The notes under the pieces are model-generated. The model saw nothing but the letters and a program-made list of their open reading frames with translations, was not told the DNA's origin and did not search any database. The position numbers and the translations under genes are program-made. A stretch of DNA of 64,000 bases from Cavia porcellus (taxonomy: Eukaryota > Chordata > Mammalia > Rodentia > Caviidae): contig NW_026947502.1 of NCBI RefSeq assembly GCF_034190915.1, positions 31,960,785 through 32,024,784 on the forward strand, read 5' to 3'. Positions 48,000 to 59,707 of the stretch are shown here, piece after piece; position 1 is the first letter of the stretch, and each line of letters begins with the position of its first letter.

Positions 48000-49435
48000 C
48001 TTATGCTTTCTCTTAAATTTTCTTCTGATATTTTTCACTTAGATTGCTAGTGCACAGGGAAGTTATCTCCATATATGGTATGCAGAAGCATCTAGCGTTA
48101 TTTAATTGATGGTGTTAGACTCTCCATAGAGGAGAAAAGAAAAGCAAACATCCTTTTCCCACTGACTACACCTGTGTTATACATGGAGTTACTCTACTCA
48201 TGTGATATATGACATTCTCAGACTTTGCTTTCAGAACTTCACCTTTGGGGTGAAGACAGTGCCTGATGACATACAGGCAGTGGTATGAGGATGGTTCCCT
48301 GTGGAGGTCAGTGTCTGTCTGCTTGATATTTGGCTGTCAACATAGGAAGGGGAGGGTCTAGATTACATACTCTCCAATTCAGGCTTATTTCCAAGTTCTC
48401 AGTGCAGCATATATCCCTTCTTTTAGCTTAGAAAAATTAAAGGAATCAAAATTTGAAATATGACAACCCCAACTGATGCCCTAAATCACCACCTTGTCTA
48501 TGTTGGTGACCACAGAGCTCCAGTGTAAGAGGTCCTGGTCACAGGTATCCTTGTCCTCAGGAGGCCTGTGGGCAGTGTCTGTCTGGCTTTCTCTTCAGTA
48601 TCTGTGCCCAGCTGAGATTTTCTTTAGGCCAAGTTTCAGCCTGGAGCAAGTTTTTTATGGCTGTGAGCTAATCCCCTAGCAAACCCTGGTTTATATAGAA
48701 TCGCTGACACAGTGCTAGCTCTGGTGATTCAGCAGGGGCTGCGGGCTATTTATGGATCCCTGATGCCCATAGGGGATAATTCTCATTTAAGAAATTCAGT
48801 TTCTGTTGGGACAGGGATCCCCCTTTTCTCCTGATGGGACTGTGGAACCTCTTACCCAAGATCTGAACGAGTAGGAGGCTCCCTTTGGGGAGGGCCTGCC
48901 ATGGAGCCAGCTCAACCTGCAGTAAGTTACAACCAAGGTGGGCTTTTCATCCCAGGACTGGGAGAGCCTTAGAAACAAATAAATATTTTCATCTCCTATT
49001 TTGCCTCTGGGCAACGGGCCCAAAAAGCATCTTGATTCTTCTCAGTGAAACTTGGGAGAAAAGCTCAGGATGACTTAATTCCCGTTTCCTCTCCCCCATC
49101 TGCACTCTTTGTACTGAGGACCTGGAGCAGGGGTCCCAAGCAGCCACTGTTTGTGGATGGGAGCCAGGCAGACCTGGACCCCAGGCCTCTGTGTGGGGCA
49201 GGGAGCATGACAGATGCCTTTGGAGACTTTCCTGCCCCGCATTGGTGTGGTCAGCTTTCAGACAGGGGACTCACAGACACAGGATGGGTTTGGGGCCAGC
49301 AAGAGGCATCCAGCTCTTAGATTCTGCTGCATTTCCACTGTCAGCTTTTCTTTAAGCAACCAGAACCCTTGAACAATCACCTTATTCCCACTGCACTTGA
49401 ATTTCTTCTCTCCTGGGGGTAGGGTGAGGTAGGGT
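48000..49435. other. Unique non-coding sequence
   Basis: No repeat or gene recognised. Confidence 0.4.
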
Positions 49436-49454
49436 AGAGGTAGAGTCACAATTC

Positions 49455-49665
49455 TAAAAAAACTTGTGATAAACTATGCGTAACATAAAAGTCAGCATTT
49501 TCCTGGTTTTAAGTGTGTAGTTCAGTGACAATGAGCATGTTTTTCCCATGAAAATGTCCACAGTCTTGTGCAGCCATCACTGGGGTCCAGAATGCATTGT
49601 CCCAAAGCTAAATCCTATGCCCACTGGACAGAAACTTCCCATTCCACCACAGGAAGAGGGGTGTG
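49455..49665 (+). repeat. Old interspersed fragment, probably L1-derived
   Basis: 'gtgataaactatgcgtaaca', 'aagtgtgtagttcagtgaca', 'cttgtgcagccatcactggg' and 'aaacttcccattccacc' follow a common mammalian old-L1 untranslated sequence. Family assignment uncertain. Confidence 0.45.
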
Positions 49666-49669
49666 GAGC

Positions 49670-50875
49670 CTGAGCTCAGGGGCGAATGGAGGGAGGTGGC
49701 TAGGAGTTGGGATTTGAGGTTGCAGCTACCACTGTGGCACAGACACTTTTGTCACTCGCTTCTTCCTCCACAAGGTCATCCTGATCCCATAAGGGTGGTC
49801 CTGAGGGGTCCCAGGGGCTGCATTCTTTTCACAGGAAGGCGCCCTCTTCACCAGGTCTTTCCCAGTGACATCAAACAGACAGGCTCGTCTCATTGTCTCC
49901 AGCTGGTAGGTGAAAATGCTGAGGCTAAAATGGAGAAACGAATTTACCCCTTCACCAAGTGGAAGATGGAGACTTCAACCAGTGATGCTTGGGTTTCGAG
50001 CCAGCGCTTGTAACTACTTTTGTATTATTTACTGATAAGCTTCAGGGCTCCCGAAGTGATCCCCAGGCCAACAGGTCATCCCAGCAGCACTGAGCATGGC
50101 TCTGAACTTAGCAAAGCATCCAGATTGGCCCCACGAAACGGGAGGCCTTTGAAGTCAGTGATGTCAAAAGCCAGGCAGCCTTGTCTTTACCAGCTTTTAT
50201 GGGGTCTACAGGAGGAATGGAAGCACTTAGAGATGGCAGGCAGATAAAAGATGGGCCAGGCCTGCCTTGATAAGGTTGCCTGAGATGGGGGTGGGGGCAC
50301 CCAAGCCGCCAGGGCTGTGGTTTCTGCATGGAGTAAGTGCGATTTCTGGCAGAGCCTGCGAAGCTGTGAAGACAGGCTGGCGGCCCTGGGATTTAGTGGT
50401 TTAGCTTTGTTGAAATCCCCAACCTCAAAGACTTGCCCTGGTGACTGAGTTTTGTCAAGCTAATTAAGAGCGAGCTCAGTCGAACTGTAGAAGAGGAAAA
50501 AGGAAAGAGGGTGGCTGAGGGATCCCCAGAACAACTGGGAGGAAGGAGCTGTTGTCACTCCTGATAGATGCGGGCTCACTGGGGACCAGCAAGACTGACA
50601 GCGGGAAAGATCCTGGCGTATGGCTTTTTCCTAGTTACTCTTTGGCAGCTCTGCCTTCTCAGTGGTCACCAGGGCATGACAGCGGTGGGGGCCTGGGCAG
50701 TCTGTGGATTCAGGCTTGGCTGGGGACAGCTTCGAGGCTTAGAAAGAGGTGAAGAGGCTGTGTGTTCCCTGAAGAGAGCTCCCTGGGGTTTTCAAAGTGC
50801 CATCTGTCTACTCAGGCACTGCACCAATAGGCTCCCTGTGCCTGATGACAGGGTAAGATGGGGCTCACACTGATT
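49670..50875. other. Mostly unique; possible MIR piece at 49890-50010
   Basis: 'gtgaaaatgctgaggctaaa' and 'ttgggtttcgagccagcgc' weakly resemble antisense MIR. The rest is unrecognised. Confidence 0.35.
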
Positions 50876-50879
50876 AGAT

Positions 50880-51050
50880 TCACCCTCCTCAAACTCCTGT
50901 CATGTAGGAGTTTCTTATTATCCCTGTCTTACAGCAAGGAACCCTGGGCTCAGAGAGGCTAAATAACTTGTGTGAGATCGCGGAGATAGTAGTGTATTTG
51001 AACCCGTGGTTGGCTTTGGAGCCTGAGCTCTTCAGCCTGGACTAGAGAAC
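50880..51050 (-). repeat. MIR SINE
   Basis: 'ttattatccctgtcttacag', 'gggctcagagaggctaaata', 'acttgtgtgagatcgcggag' and 'gtgtatttgaacccgtggtt' are an evident antisense MIR. Confidence 0.88.
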
Positions 51051-51289
51051 TGGTAGGAACACCTGCTGCGGCAGTGGAGACAGAACATAGGAAGACTTCA
51101 AAACAAGTCCTCGAGGGAATTCTTTTACAGCTCATGCCCCAAGAAGCTGAATAATAACGAGGCATGTCATGACTAAAGTAGGACCAGGGCAGGGCCTACT
51201 AGATCCAGGGTTAGGAGAGGGATTTCTGAGAGCTGGGACCCTTGCCTGAGCCTGAGGGAGAGCAGGATTTGGAGGATCTTCCTTGAGCA

Positions 51290-51480
51290 TGAAACACTGT
51301 CCCAGGCAGAAGAACCCCAGGGGGTGTTTGGGTTAAAAGCTGGGATCTGCCATTAGTGACCTTGGCAACCTCTCTAAGCTCTCTGTCTTTCAGAATCTGG
51401 GCGGGAGAAGACAATAACCATATATGCAGTGTAGGTATCTGGGAGAGCAGATGAATTAAAGCCTGCAGAAAGCTAGTCAG
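51290..51480 (+). repeat. MIR SINE fragment
   Basis: 'agtgaccttggcaacctctc', 'taagctctctgtctttcaga' and 'gagcagatgaattaaagcct' are in + MIR order. Confidence 0.65.
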
Positions 51481-51834
51481 CTATGAGATGGACACGTCCT
51501 GGCTTAGGGTTGTCATTGTGCTCTCTTGGAGAAGCATACTGGCTGCAGTCCTGGGGCAAGGGTGGGGGAAGTGAGCCTGTGTCTTCCTGGCCTGATTCTT
51601 GAGAGCTTTGATTTTTTTTTTTTACCTCTGTTTTCTCCAGGATGACTTGTCCAACGTTGTCCAATAAAACATTTCCCAGAGCCGGTGGAAGTTCTCCAAC
51701 TGGACTATGGGTTCAAGCTCCTGAGTGCTATTTTCAAAAATAGCTGGGAGGTTTACCACATCCAACATACTTTCTCTGATTTGCGTTTGTTTTCTCTGTG
51801 CAAGATACAAGTGAGAAAATGTTTGCTCATTTAT

Positions 51835-51960
51835 CTATGCCTTCATTCAGCTGCCATTTACTGAGCACCTACTAGGGGCTAGGGACCTTCCCAGGGAACA
51901 AAACAGGCATCGCATGACAGGGCAGTCAATTCTTGTGCCTGTGGCCCACGTGCTAGAATT
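51835..51960 (-). repeat. L2 LINE 3' end
   Basis: 'tgccttcattcagctgccat', 'ttactgagcacctactaggg', 'aacaaaacaggcatcgcatg' is the antisense L2 terminus. Confidence 0.75.
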
Positions 51961-52079
51961 TTAGTTTGATTTTCCAGGGTGGCATCAAGATACGTTTGGT
52001 TTGGAGTGACTAATCTGACCTCAGTCTCTACTCCTTGTCATTCATGGGGTGCCAAATGATAGGATGGCCAAATATTAAT

Positions 52080-52290
52080 AACTGGGGCTCTGTAGTCAAC
52101 CACACCTAGGTTTATCTTAGTTCTGCTGTTTACTGGTTGTGGGACCCTAGACAAGTTCTTTGCCACGACAATGGGAAGAATTTTACCTTCCCCACAGGGT
52201 CATGTAAGGATGAAATAAAACGATGTATAAAAAGTGCCTAGACCAGCTCTCCCATCACTAGGAGTACTTGCTAAATGTGTGTCTATTAGG
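52080..52290 (+). repeat. MIR SINE, nearly full length
   Basis: 'ggggctctgtagtcaaccac', 'tttactggttgtgggaccct', 'catgtaaggatgaaataaaa', 'aaaagtgcctagaccagctc' and 'tacttgctaaatgtgtg'. Confidence 0.85.
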
Positions 52291-52433
52291 ATTACTGTTG
52301 TTAACTGCTGTTATTCAATTTTGGTGCAAAGTTGATTAATTTATTGAGTTTTTAAGTAACCTTTTAAAAAATCAGTTCATAAAATAAAAGGCAGACAACC
52401 ACATAGAAAGGCAGGTAAAGACTGGAGCAGGAA

Positions 52434-52981
52434 CAGAAAGGATAGGTATACACATAGAGATTCACACGTGGAAAATTTCTAAACAGTTTACGGGAACAGA
52501 TTATATAATGCACAATGTAATGAACAGATACTCTGAAGAAGAAGAGACACTAAGATACCCAGTGCTAATTCTGTAGCATTATGATATAAAATCTAGCAAT
52601 ACTATTATTCACTATTCAGAGTGATATTGGTCTAGTCTCTTATGTTTAATTTTAGCATACGTAAAGATATGGACAGCTACTTCGAAGAGAATGAGAGATA
52701 ATCAGCAGCCACTGTTGACTTCCCTAATGTCAGGTCTTGAAGACCTAAAAAGCCTTCATCATCCTGTTCTGATTAGATCAGTACTATAACGTTCAGTATT
52801 ATTCACTGTGTGTGAAGATGGGGACAACTATTTGGAAGAAAACTAGAGACAATAATATAGAGAGTGAAGATCTCCAGTGGACCTGCTTTGAAATCTGTGT
52901 TTCTTAAAATTGTTTCCTTATGATCTGTTTTTTTCTGTTTTGTCATGTTTAATCTTATCCTCTTTTTAAAAAAATTTTAAA
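52434..52981 (+). mobile_element. Orphan retroposed sequence with perfect 17-bp target-site duplication
   Basis: The 17-base word aaagactggagcaggaa occurs at 52417-52433 and again at 52982-52998 without mismatch, bracketing 548 bases that end in an A/T-rich tail ('tctttttaaaaaaattttaa'). This is the structure of L1-mediated retroposition on the + strand. Inside are two related blocks about 148 bases apart (near 52665-52705 and 52813-52855; 'gatatggacagctacttcga' against 'gatggggacaactatttgga'). I do not recognise the source. It could be the 3' end of a lineage-specific L1 or HAL1-like element, or a processed non-coding transcript. Confidence 0.75.
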
Positions 52982-53129
52982 AAAGACTGGAGCAGGAAGT
53001 TCACTGGGAAAGAAGTGTGTACGAGCAAATGATGGGCTGATAAACAAACAAGGAGCAGCTCCATCTTGTGTTTTAGAAACATCTATTAACAGCAAGATCA
53101 CAGTTTTTACCTTTCAGGGTGATGAAGAT

Positions 53130-53340
53130 TTAAAAATTTAATGATACAGTAGATTTTACTGGAAATGGTGTGGGGAAACCCCCTACTTATAAATCATGGG
53201 TAAGTCGTGCACATTGGTCCAAACTTAGGAAAGTGGACCCATTCTATTAAGTACACATCATCCTTTTGACTTAGCAATTCCATATATAAAAGTTTACCTC
53301 ATGGATTTATGTAGGATGAGCAAATACTATAGTGAATGTT
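53130..53340 (+). repeat. Old L1 (L1M-type) fragment
   Basis: 'gtggacccattctattaagt', 'cttttgacttagcaattcca' and 'aagtttacctcatggattta' match the end of L1M ORF2/3' region. It continues beyond inserts at about 54010. Confidence 0.55.
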
Positions 53341-53349
53341 TAAATTGAA

Positions 53350-53680
53350 AAAATTATTACGGTAAAAGATACACAGCCATTAATCCATCTCAAACTACTC
53401 CTGCTTACCGTAATCACACTTATCCCAGGTCCTTGCCACTTTTTGAAGCAGTTCTGGAAATCCTTTTTCATGAACGTCAGTTGTGCTGTTGTGGGCTGTC
53501 TTGATGTCCTGAATGAATTCAAAACATTTATCTTTCATGGTCACTTTGATTTTGGGGACAAGCCAGAGGCCACAAGATCTGGGGAGTAAGGTGGGTGAGG
53601 GGACACACTGTAATGTTTCTATTTGACAGAAATTCCTGTAAGCCAGTTCAGGATCTTGAGACAACTACAAAAGCACAACT
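53350..53680 (-). pseudogene. mariner-like transposase C-terminal fossil
   Basis: An 89-codon minus-strand frame (53395-53664) carries the order L-V-P-K-I-K, K-C-F-E-F-I-Q-D-I-K-T and later W-D-K-C. This resembles the C-terminal part of Tc1/mariner-type transposases (…FPK.K…, FQ.CF..W..RWDKC). An overlapping minus frame (53340-53522) contains KKDFQNCFKKW in another phase, so at least one frameshift separates the halves of the same motif. The catalytic N-terminal D/E segments and terminal inverted repeats are not visible. Dead fragment embedded between two pieces of an old L1. Confidence 0.5.
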
Positions 53681-53788
53681 AAAGATACAAACAAGGACTT
53701 CCAGCACTGCTCCAGGAAGGGGCAAGGATGATGGGTAAATGCGTTGAGGGGGATAAATGGCAATGTGTCTTTTACTGTCATATATTTT

Positions 53789-53925
53789 GCCTGCCTGCCT
53801 GCCTGCTTGCGTGCGTTCTTTCTTTCTTCCTTTGTTTGTTTGTTTGTTTCTTGTACTGGGGATTGAACTTGCGACCTCACACTTGCCAGGCAGGTGCTTA
53901 CATCGCTGAGCTAAATCCCTGGCTC
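53789..53925 (-). repeat. ID-like SINE with complex simple-repeat tail
   Basis: 'cttgtactggggattgaact', 'cacacttgccaggcaggtgc' and 'tcgctgagctaaatccctgg' are an antisense ID. The tail side is (gcct)n, (ttct)n and (gttt)n at about 53789-53850. The 8-base word tatatttt at 53781-53788 and 53926-53933 may be the target-site duplication. Confidence 0.88.
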
Positions 53926-54009
53926 TATATTTTCATTTTTAATTTAAATATTCCCTGTAGTTTTTAAATCATACCTTGAATATTCTTAAATGAATGCAGT
54001 CAGTAATGT

Positions 54010-54430
54010 GCATTTTTAGAACATTTGTCATATCACCAATTAATAAAGACCATACCAATAAAGGACTGGTTTAATTAAGGTACACATGTATAGTGGAAGA
54101 CTTTGCAGCCATGACAAAGAACATGGTGAGTCTATCATGTATCATCCAGATCTGAACATTTTGCCCAAATATATCAAGGGCAGAAAAGGAAGATACAGAG
54201 CATTATGTAGAGCATTCTCTCATTTGTATTGAAATAAAAGGTATATGGCAATATATGTTTCCTTATAGAGAGAGCATGTCCCATAAGAAACTGTTCACAG
54301 TGATTATCTTTAGACAAGAGTCTTTGAAATCTGGGCAGGGAGGGGATATTATTTTACAGTGTCATAATTTTTATCATACGCATAAATGGTTTCCATAATC
54401 AAGAGAAAATGCAAGCTATATATGTATTTG
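54010..54430 (+). repeat. Old L1 (L1M-type) 3' end
   Basis: 'aaaggactggtttaattaag', 'actttgcagccatgacaaag', 'tgttcacagtgattatcttt' and 'gggcagggaggggatattat' follow the L1M 3' terminal order on the + strand; probably the continuation of 53130-53340. Confidence 0.65.
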
Positions 54431-54527
54431 TAGTCCAGAGATGTAGTCTTTCAAATTTTGTAGGTGTGTTTGAACTGACAGTGTCTTTCTCTGAAGTCCT
54501 ATGAAGAGTGTCATTAAATGGCTTTCA

Positions 54528-54745
54528 AAGCTCACTGTAGTGGCCTATACTATAATCTCAGCTACTCAGAAGGCTGATGCACAAAGATCACACATTTAAG
54601 GCATCGTCCTACCTCAGTAGCCGGAGGCATCTTAGTAAGATCCTATCTTAAAATCAAAATCAAAATAATATTTAAAAAGGGGGCCAGGAGCATAGCTCAG
54701 TGTGATAGAGAACTTGCCTAATATGTGCCCCAGTAACCCCCAACA
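54528..54745 (+). repeat. Composite B1-dID SINE, decayed
   Basis: B1-like 'ataatctcagctactcagaa' and 'agatcctatcttaaaatcaa', then ID-like 'ggccaggagcatagctcagt' and 'agagaacttgcctaatatgt'. Confidence 0.8.
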
Positions 54746-54749
54746 AAGG

Positions 54750-55295
54750 ATTTCAGGTATGGGTAATTATAAGATGGTTCAAGTATAAATTGTAGTGGGG
54801 TCTTGCTGTACTTTGGACTTGAGGGAAGCAGAAGCTGGTGACTGGGTCTGAGCTCAGTGTCCTTCTGAGTCTTGAGGAACAGACAGCAGGTCCTATGTTC
54901 TTGACTCCCTGTAGAGTTGGGATGCACCATCCACAGGGCAGGGGCTGAGGATCTTGAGGGTTAAGTTGTCCTGGCGAAAGTTTGATGAAAACAAATCTTC
55001 CAGGTGGGCGAGCCAGTCTGCTTCCTGTGAGGGCTGCCTGGGAAGTTTTCATGTTTCTGGGGTCTGAGGCACCATTCAAGCCCTCTGACTGCATCTTCAG
55101 GTGGGAGGGGGAAGAGGTTCCTTCCAAGAAGGCAGTCAGTGGGTAGGAACTGCTTTTTGACTCTAGAAATCAGACCCTAGAGGTCCAAGAAGCCTCTTTT
55201 ACCTTTTCCTTTTAGAGTTTGTACTTTTTGTTGGAAATTTCATTTTAAAGTAAAAGTTACCCTTGCACATAGAGAGTCACATAGTTCTAGAAGGC
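54750..55295. other. Unique non-coding sequence
   Basis: No repeat or gene recognised. Confidence 0.4.
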
Positions 55296-55298
55296 TTG

Positions 55299-55300
<2 letters not shown>

Positions 55301-55340
<40 letters not shown>
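55301..55340. repeat. (AC)n microsatellite
   Basis: Twenty uninterrupted AC units, followed by a GCATGCATGCA-type alternating purine-pyrimidine stretch that extends Z-DNA potential. Confidence 0.98.
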
Positions 55341-55344
<4 letters not shown>

Positions 55345-55559
55345 ATGCATGCACATACCTGTACTTCTGCCCCTTCTCTTACTTCCCCAGAGCACCCACT
55401 GTTGATAAATTAGCTGATTCTTTTGGTATTTGTCTCTGTATCTGTAAATAACATGTTTATATTTAATTTTTAATTTTCAACATTGTCTACTGATGTCTCA
55501 CAAGGTAGGACAGAATTGGAGTTAACTGTTTTTCATCACCACCTGTTAATACCCATACC

Positions 55560-56540
55560 ACCCATCTCCTTCTTTCAAAAATAGCTATAGTGTAATTTTA
55601 TTAGACTGATCTGTGATCATTATTTTGACCCCCAAACCAACTATTCACAGCTGATCTATGGTAATGTGTATTTTGTTGATCAAAATTTCTGCCTTGGAGT
55701 TTTAAAAAAATACCTCTGCTTAGTTGTTTTTTTAAATCACTGCATTCTCCCTCAGTTGAATAAAATTCATCTCAAAATTATATTTACAATCCTTTCTATC
55801 AATTTCTTCTTTGCTGGATGCTTCCTAGATCGGACATACTACTTTTATTTGGTGATCACTCTTAATTAATGTCTTGGCAATTCCCTTGGATTCCTTTATG
55901 CTAGATCTGGTTTCTGGAATTCCATATCCACCTCACTCTTGGGTTACTTTCTCATGCATGTTTTTCCCCATCACCTTAAAGAGAAGTAAGCAATGTTTTT
56001 GAGACCTGGCATGTCTGACAGTTGTACCTTCATGCTTATTGATGGTTTGGTTGTGTATAGAAATGTAGGTTAGTGATAGCTTTCTTGAGGAATTCCTACC
56101 ACTGTTTTCAAAGCACTCAGTGTTTCAAAGAAGGCCGCTGTATGGAATTCGTGTCTCTTACGTCTCTACTAAGAAGAGTTTTCCTTTGTCTCCATTATTT
56201 TGAAACTTCACAATAAACTTCCTTGGTATGAATCTAGTTTTTTCATTGGTACTTGAAAAATGAATCTTTCAATTCTGGTTATATATTATGAAAATTATCT
56301 CCTTGAAGCTTTCCTTCCTTGTGTTTTCTTATGTTCCACCTCCCTTCTCCCTGAACTTCTATTATGTGTTTGTTGAATCTGCTGTACTGCTTCTCCATTA
56401 TTGATACTTTTCTCATGTTTTTTTATCTTTTAGTCTACCATTTTCTATGCTGCTGTTTAGCTTTATCCTTGAAGGTTTTATTACATTTGTGTTTACCATC
56501 ATTAAAATTTCCCCCCAAGAGTATTTCTTCCTTTTTCAAA
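55560..56540 (-). repeat. Decayed LINE-type sequence, probably antisense
   Basis: T-rich antisense order such as 'ttattgatggtttggttgtg', 'tatagaaatgtaggttagtg', 'ttttgaaacttcacaataaa', 'cttccttggtatgaatctag' resembles a common, old mammalian antisense LINE sequence. I am not certain of the family. No coding frame survives. Confidence 0.4.
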
Positions 56541-56544
56541 TGTT

Positions 56545-57550
56545 CCTTATTTAGTTAATGCACATTAACTGAGCCCATCAATGAAATTCAGTGTGATCTT
56601 TTCATATATGTATATAGCACACATTGATCATATCCATCCAACCTTCTTCCAGTTCTACTGGCATCATCTGAGTTCCTAGTCATCACTACTGTACTCCCAG
56701 GTACAGAGGGAGGGAATGGAGAGGGGAAGGAGAAGAGGAGGGGGAGAGGATTTAAATTTCCCACATATGAGAGATAACATGTAGTTATATTGTCTTTCTG
56801 TGTCTGGATTACACATAACAATATATCCTTCAGTTTCATACTTTTTAAAAAATAAATGACAGCATTTCATTTTTTATGGCTTGTGTTTTGAATTTTCTAT
56901 TCATCAATTGATGGGCACCTAGGCTGATTTCATAACTTGTCTATTGTGAATAGTGCCACACGAACACTGGTATGCAAATATGTCCTTTGTATGCTAATTT
57001 CATATCCTTTGAGTATATACCCACCAGTGGAATAGCTGGATCAGATGATAGTTCTATTTTTAGTTTTTGAGGAACCTCCTACTATTCTCCATAATGATTA
57101 TACTAATTTACACTTGCATTGACAGTGTATAGGAACTTATTTTTTACCACATCTTTTCCAGACTTTGATATATTTTGTTTATAATAGCCATTCTAAATGG
57201 GGTGAGATGATATCTCACTGTATTTTTAATTTACATTTCACTGATGCTAATAATATTGAATATTTTTTCATATATTTATTGGCTATTTGCATTTCTTCTT
57301 TTAAGAAATTCCATTTGGATCACTTGTCCCTTCCTCCTAAATTTGATTATTTGATTTTTAAAATTAATTTTTGAGTTTTTCATGTATTTTGGGTATTAAA
57401 TCTTTGTCAGATGAATATCTGCCAAATATTTTCCCCATTTTGTAGGCTTTTTTTTCACTCTGTCAGTGATTTCCTTTGCTGTGCAGAAACATTTTAGTTT
57501 GACAATATCATTGATTGTTTTTTACTTTTTGTATCATTCAGTGCTTACTA
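56545..57550 (-). mobile_element. L1, 3' portion (3' UTR and end of ORF2), left half
   Basis: A purine-rich tract (about 56704-56755) sits in the 3' UTR. Then come antisense ORF2 stations in order: 'cttgtctattgtgaatagtg', 'cctttgagtatatacccacc', 'taatagccattctaaatggg', 'tctttgtcagatgaatatct', 'tttgctgtgcagaaacattt'. The sequence breaks off at 57550, where an LTR-element block is inserted, and resumes at about 60170. Confidence 0.88.
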
Positions 57551-57557
57551 GATATAT

Positions 57558-57958
57558 TATTTGCTTTTCTCATTGCTGAGACAAAATACCCAACACCCAA
57601 AGTTAAAGGAGGAAAGGTTTATTTAGCTCAAAGTTTTCAAAGGTTTCTGTCCATAACTGACCAGCTCTAAGGCAGAGTGGCATGGCAGACAAGGATAGCA
57701 GAGGAGAAAACCATCATGACAGACAGAAGATAGCAAAGCAAACAAGGAATGACCACAGCACTTTTTGTCCCTTCTATATTACCCAGGTCATCTGCCCTTA
57801 GAGGGCAGCACTTATACTTTTAATCCTAGTGTCCTTGATCCTAGCATTGCACTATGAATCAATCCTAGTGTCACATACTCTATATCTAACCACCTCTGAA
57901 AAGGCCCACCTATGACTACATGAGGCTTTGGGGGGACATCTAGACCCAAGCCATAACG
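57558..57958 (-). repeat. MaLR 3' LTR
   Basis: 'cattgctgagacaaaatacc', 'aaaggtttatttagctcaaa', 'ggctttggggggacatctag', ending near 'ccaagccataac'. It aligns along its length with 59306-59707 (for example 'caaaatacccaacacc' against 'caaaatacccaacaac'), with roughly one base in six different by eye, so both are old. Confidence 0.85.
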
Positions 57959-59305
57959 TTCTGCACCTGGCCCCTCAAAGACTCATGAATATTCCTTTAT
58001 GAAAAAGGCATTTAGTCTGTCTTTAAGAGTTGCCAAAGTCCTAAGTGTTTCAGCATTGCCGAACAGTCCAAGTCCAAATTTCCTCTGATATTAAGGAACT
58101 TAAGCCCTTGCAACACAAGGTGGAATTTTCCATTCCAGAAGTTGCAGACAGGAGGATTGCAAGGAATGGGAACACCGCAAGACCAAAATCCAGTCGTATA
58201 GTTCCAGGTGCATCTGAGGTAATCTGTGGCAAGATGTAAACTCCAACAGAGCTTTGGTGGCTCTGCCTCAATGGCACTTCTGGTGGTTGTAGCTCCCATA
58301 ACTTCTTTCTTTGGCTGGTATTGCTCACTCCTTGCAGTTTTCTTTGGTGATACATATACCTCACTTCTTCAAACTCCTGGAGTCTCCACTGCACCTTTGA
58401 CTCTCACAGCTTCACACACTGCCCTCTTAGGGATATACTGTCTGGCTTTCCAGGCCTTCTGAAATCTATGTGGAAGCCTTCCCAGACCCATAACTCTTGC
58501 ATTATGAATGCCCCTAACACCAGCACCACATGAATGACACAGAGGTCTGTTGTCAGCTGGACCAGCAGCCAGGATTCCTTCTTTCTTAGCTATAGGGGTC
58601 AGTGCCTATGAACCAAATCTCAAGGAACAACTTCTGTAGGCCACCATCATTCTGGAACATGCTGCACTGGGGCTCTCTGTCAAAGTAAAATCTTTTACTT
58701 TTGCAATTTTGAGGCTGCTGCTGCTTTTGATGCCCTCAAGTCATCCTTTTTATTTCACTGTTTCTTCTTGGCAATCATGATCTCCTCTACTCTGTATTTG
58801 AAGTCCACAGCTTTACTGAAACTTCTTTTCAGGCCAAACTCAAAATGTTTTAAACTATTCTTCTGAGCTCTTTGCTCTTGATTCTTAACATAAATCTGTG
58901 TAAAGTCCCCAACAATGCCACTGCCTCAACATTAGGCTGCCTTGAATTTTCTTCAGAAAGATTAATTAGTTTGTGGGCTCTCTTAGTCTTAGGCAAGCTT
59001 TCTGGCCATAAGCAAAATGCAGACAAACTTTCTGCCAAGCCATGTCACACATTATCTGGAGCCCACCAACCAAATTCACCAACTCTTGAGCCTGGTCTTT
59101 ACTAGCAGGATTTGTGCCAGCCTTCTAGTCTTCTGAGCTCTGACCACAATCTTCCCTCAAGTATAGCCAAAGATGTTCCAGCTCTACTTTTTCGGCCAGC
59201 ATCTCTGAGTCTTTCCAAGCTCTTGCCTCAAACCAGTCCCACAGGCTCCTGAACCATATGATGGAGTATAGTCACAGCAATGATCCTATTCCTGCTACCA
59301 AATTC
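57959..59305 (-). mobile_element. MaLR internal region (non-coding)
   Basis: About 1.35 kb lies between two LTRs of the same family and orientation. Read on the minus strand it contains 'ccacatagatttcagaaggc', a station of MaLR internal sequences, and next to the 5' LTR a 'tttggtagcaggaatagg' stretch in the place of the primer-binding site. MaLR elements carry no intact gag, pol or env; the frames here (up to 114 codons) are short and meaningless. Element length of about 2.15 kb fits the family. Confidence 0.75.
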
Positions 59306-59707
59306 TGTTACTTTCTCATTGATGAAACAAAATACCCAACAACCACAGTTAAAAGAGGAAAGATTTATTTAGCTCACAGTTTGTAGAGGTTTCAGTCCAT
59401 AATCAGCCATTTCCAAGGTAAAGCAACATAACAGAGTCATTGCAGTTGAGAGACAGTTCATTGCAGACAGAAGGTAGCAAAGCAAACAAGCAAGGGATGA
59501 CCACAGCTTTTTCATTCTTTAAATCTTATCCAGGCTACCTCCCTTGGATAGTAGCACTCACATCCTCAATCCTAGTGCCCTTGATCCTAGCATTGCACCA
59601 TGAATCAATCCCAGTGTCATACTCTCTGTCCAGTTACCTCTGAGCTAGCCAGCCCTGCCTATGGCCACATGAGGCTTTGGGGAAACATCTAGACACAAGC
59701 CATGACA
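59306..59707 (-). repeat. MaLR 5' LTR
   Basis: Starts TG ('tgttactttctcattgatga') and ends CA ('acacaagccatgaca') in the orientation shown. It is the partner of the LTR at 57558. Confidence 0.85.

Noticed and set aside
58050..58394. 114-codon minus-strand frame within the MaLR
   Set aside because: Lies in the non-coding internal region of a MaLR element, overlapped by frames of similar length on both strands; MaLR elements carry no intact genes.
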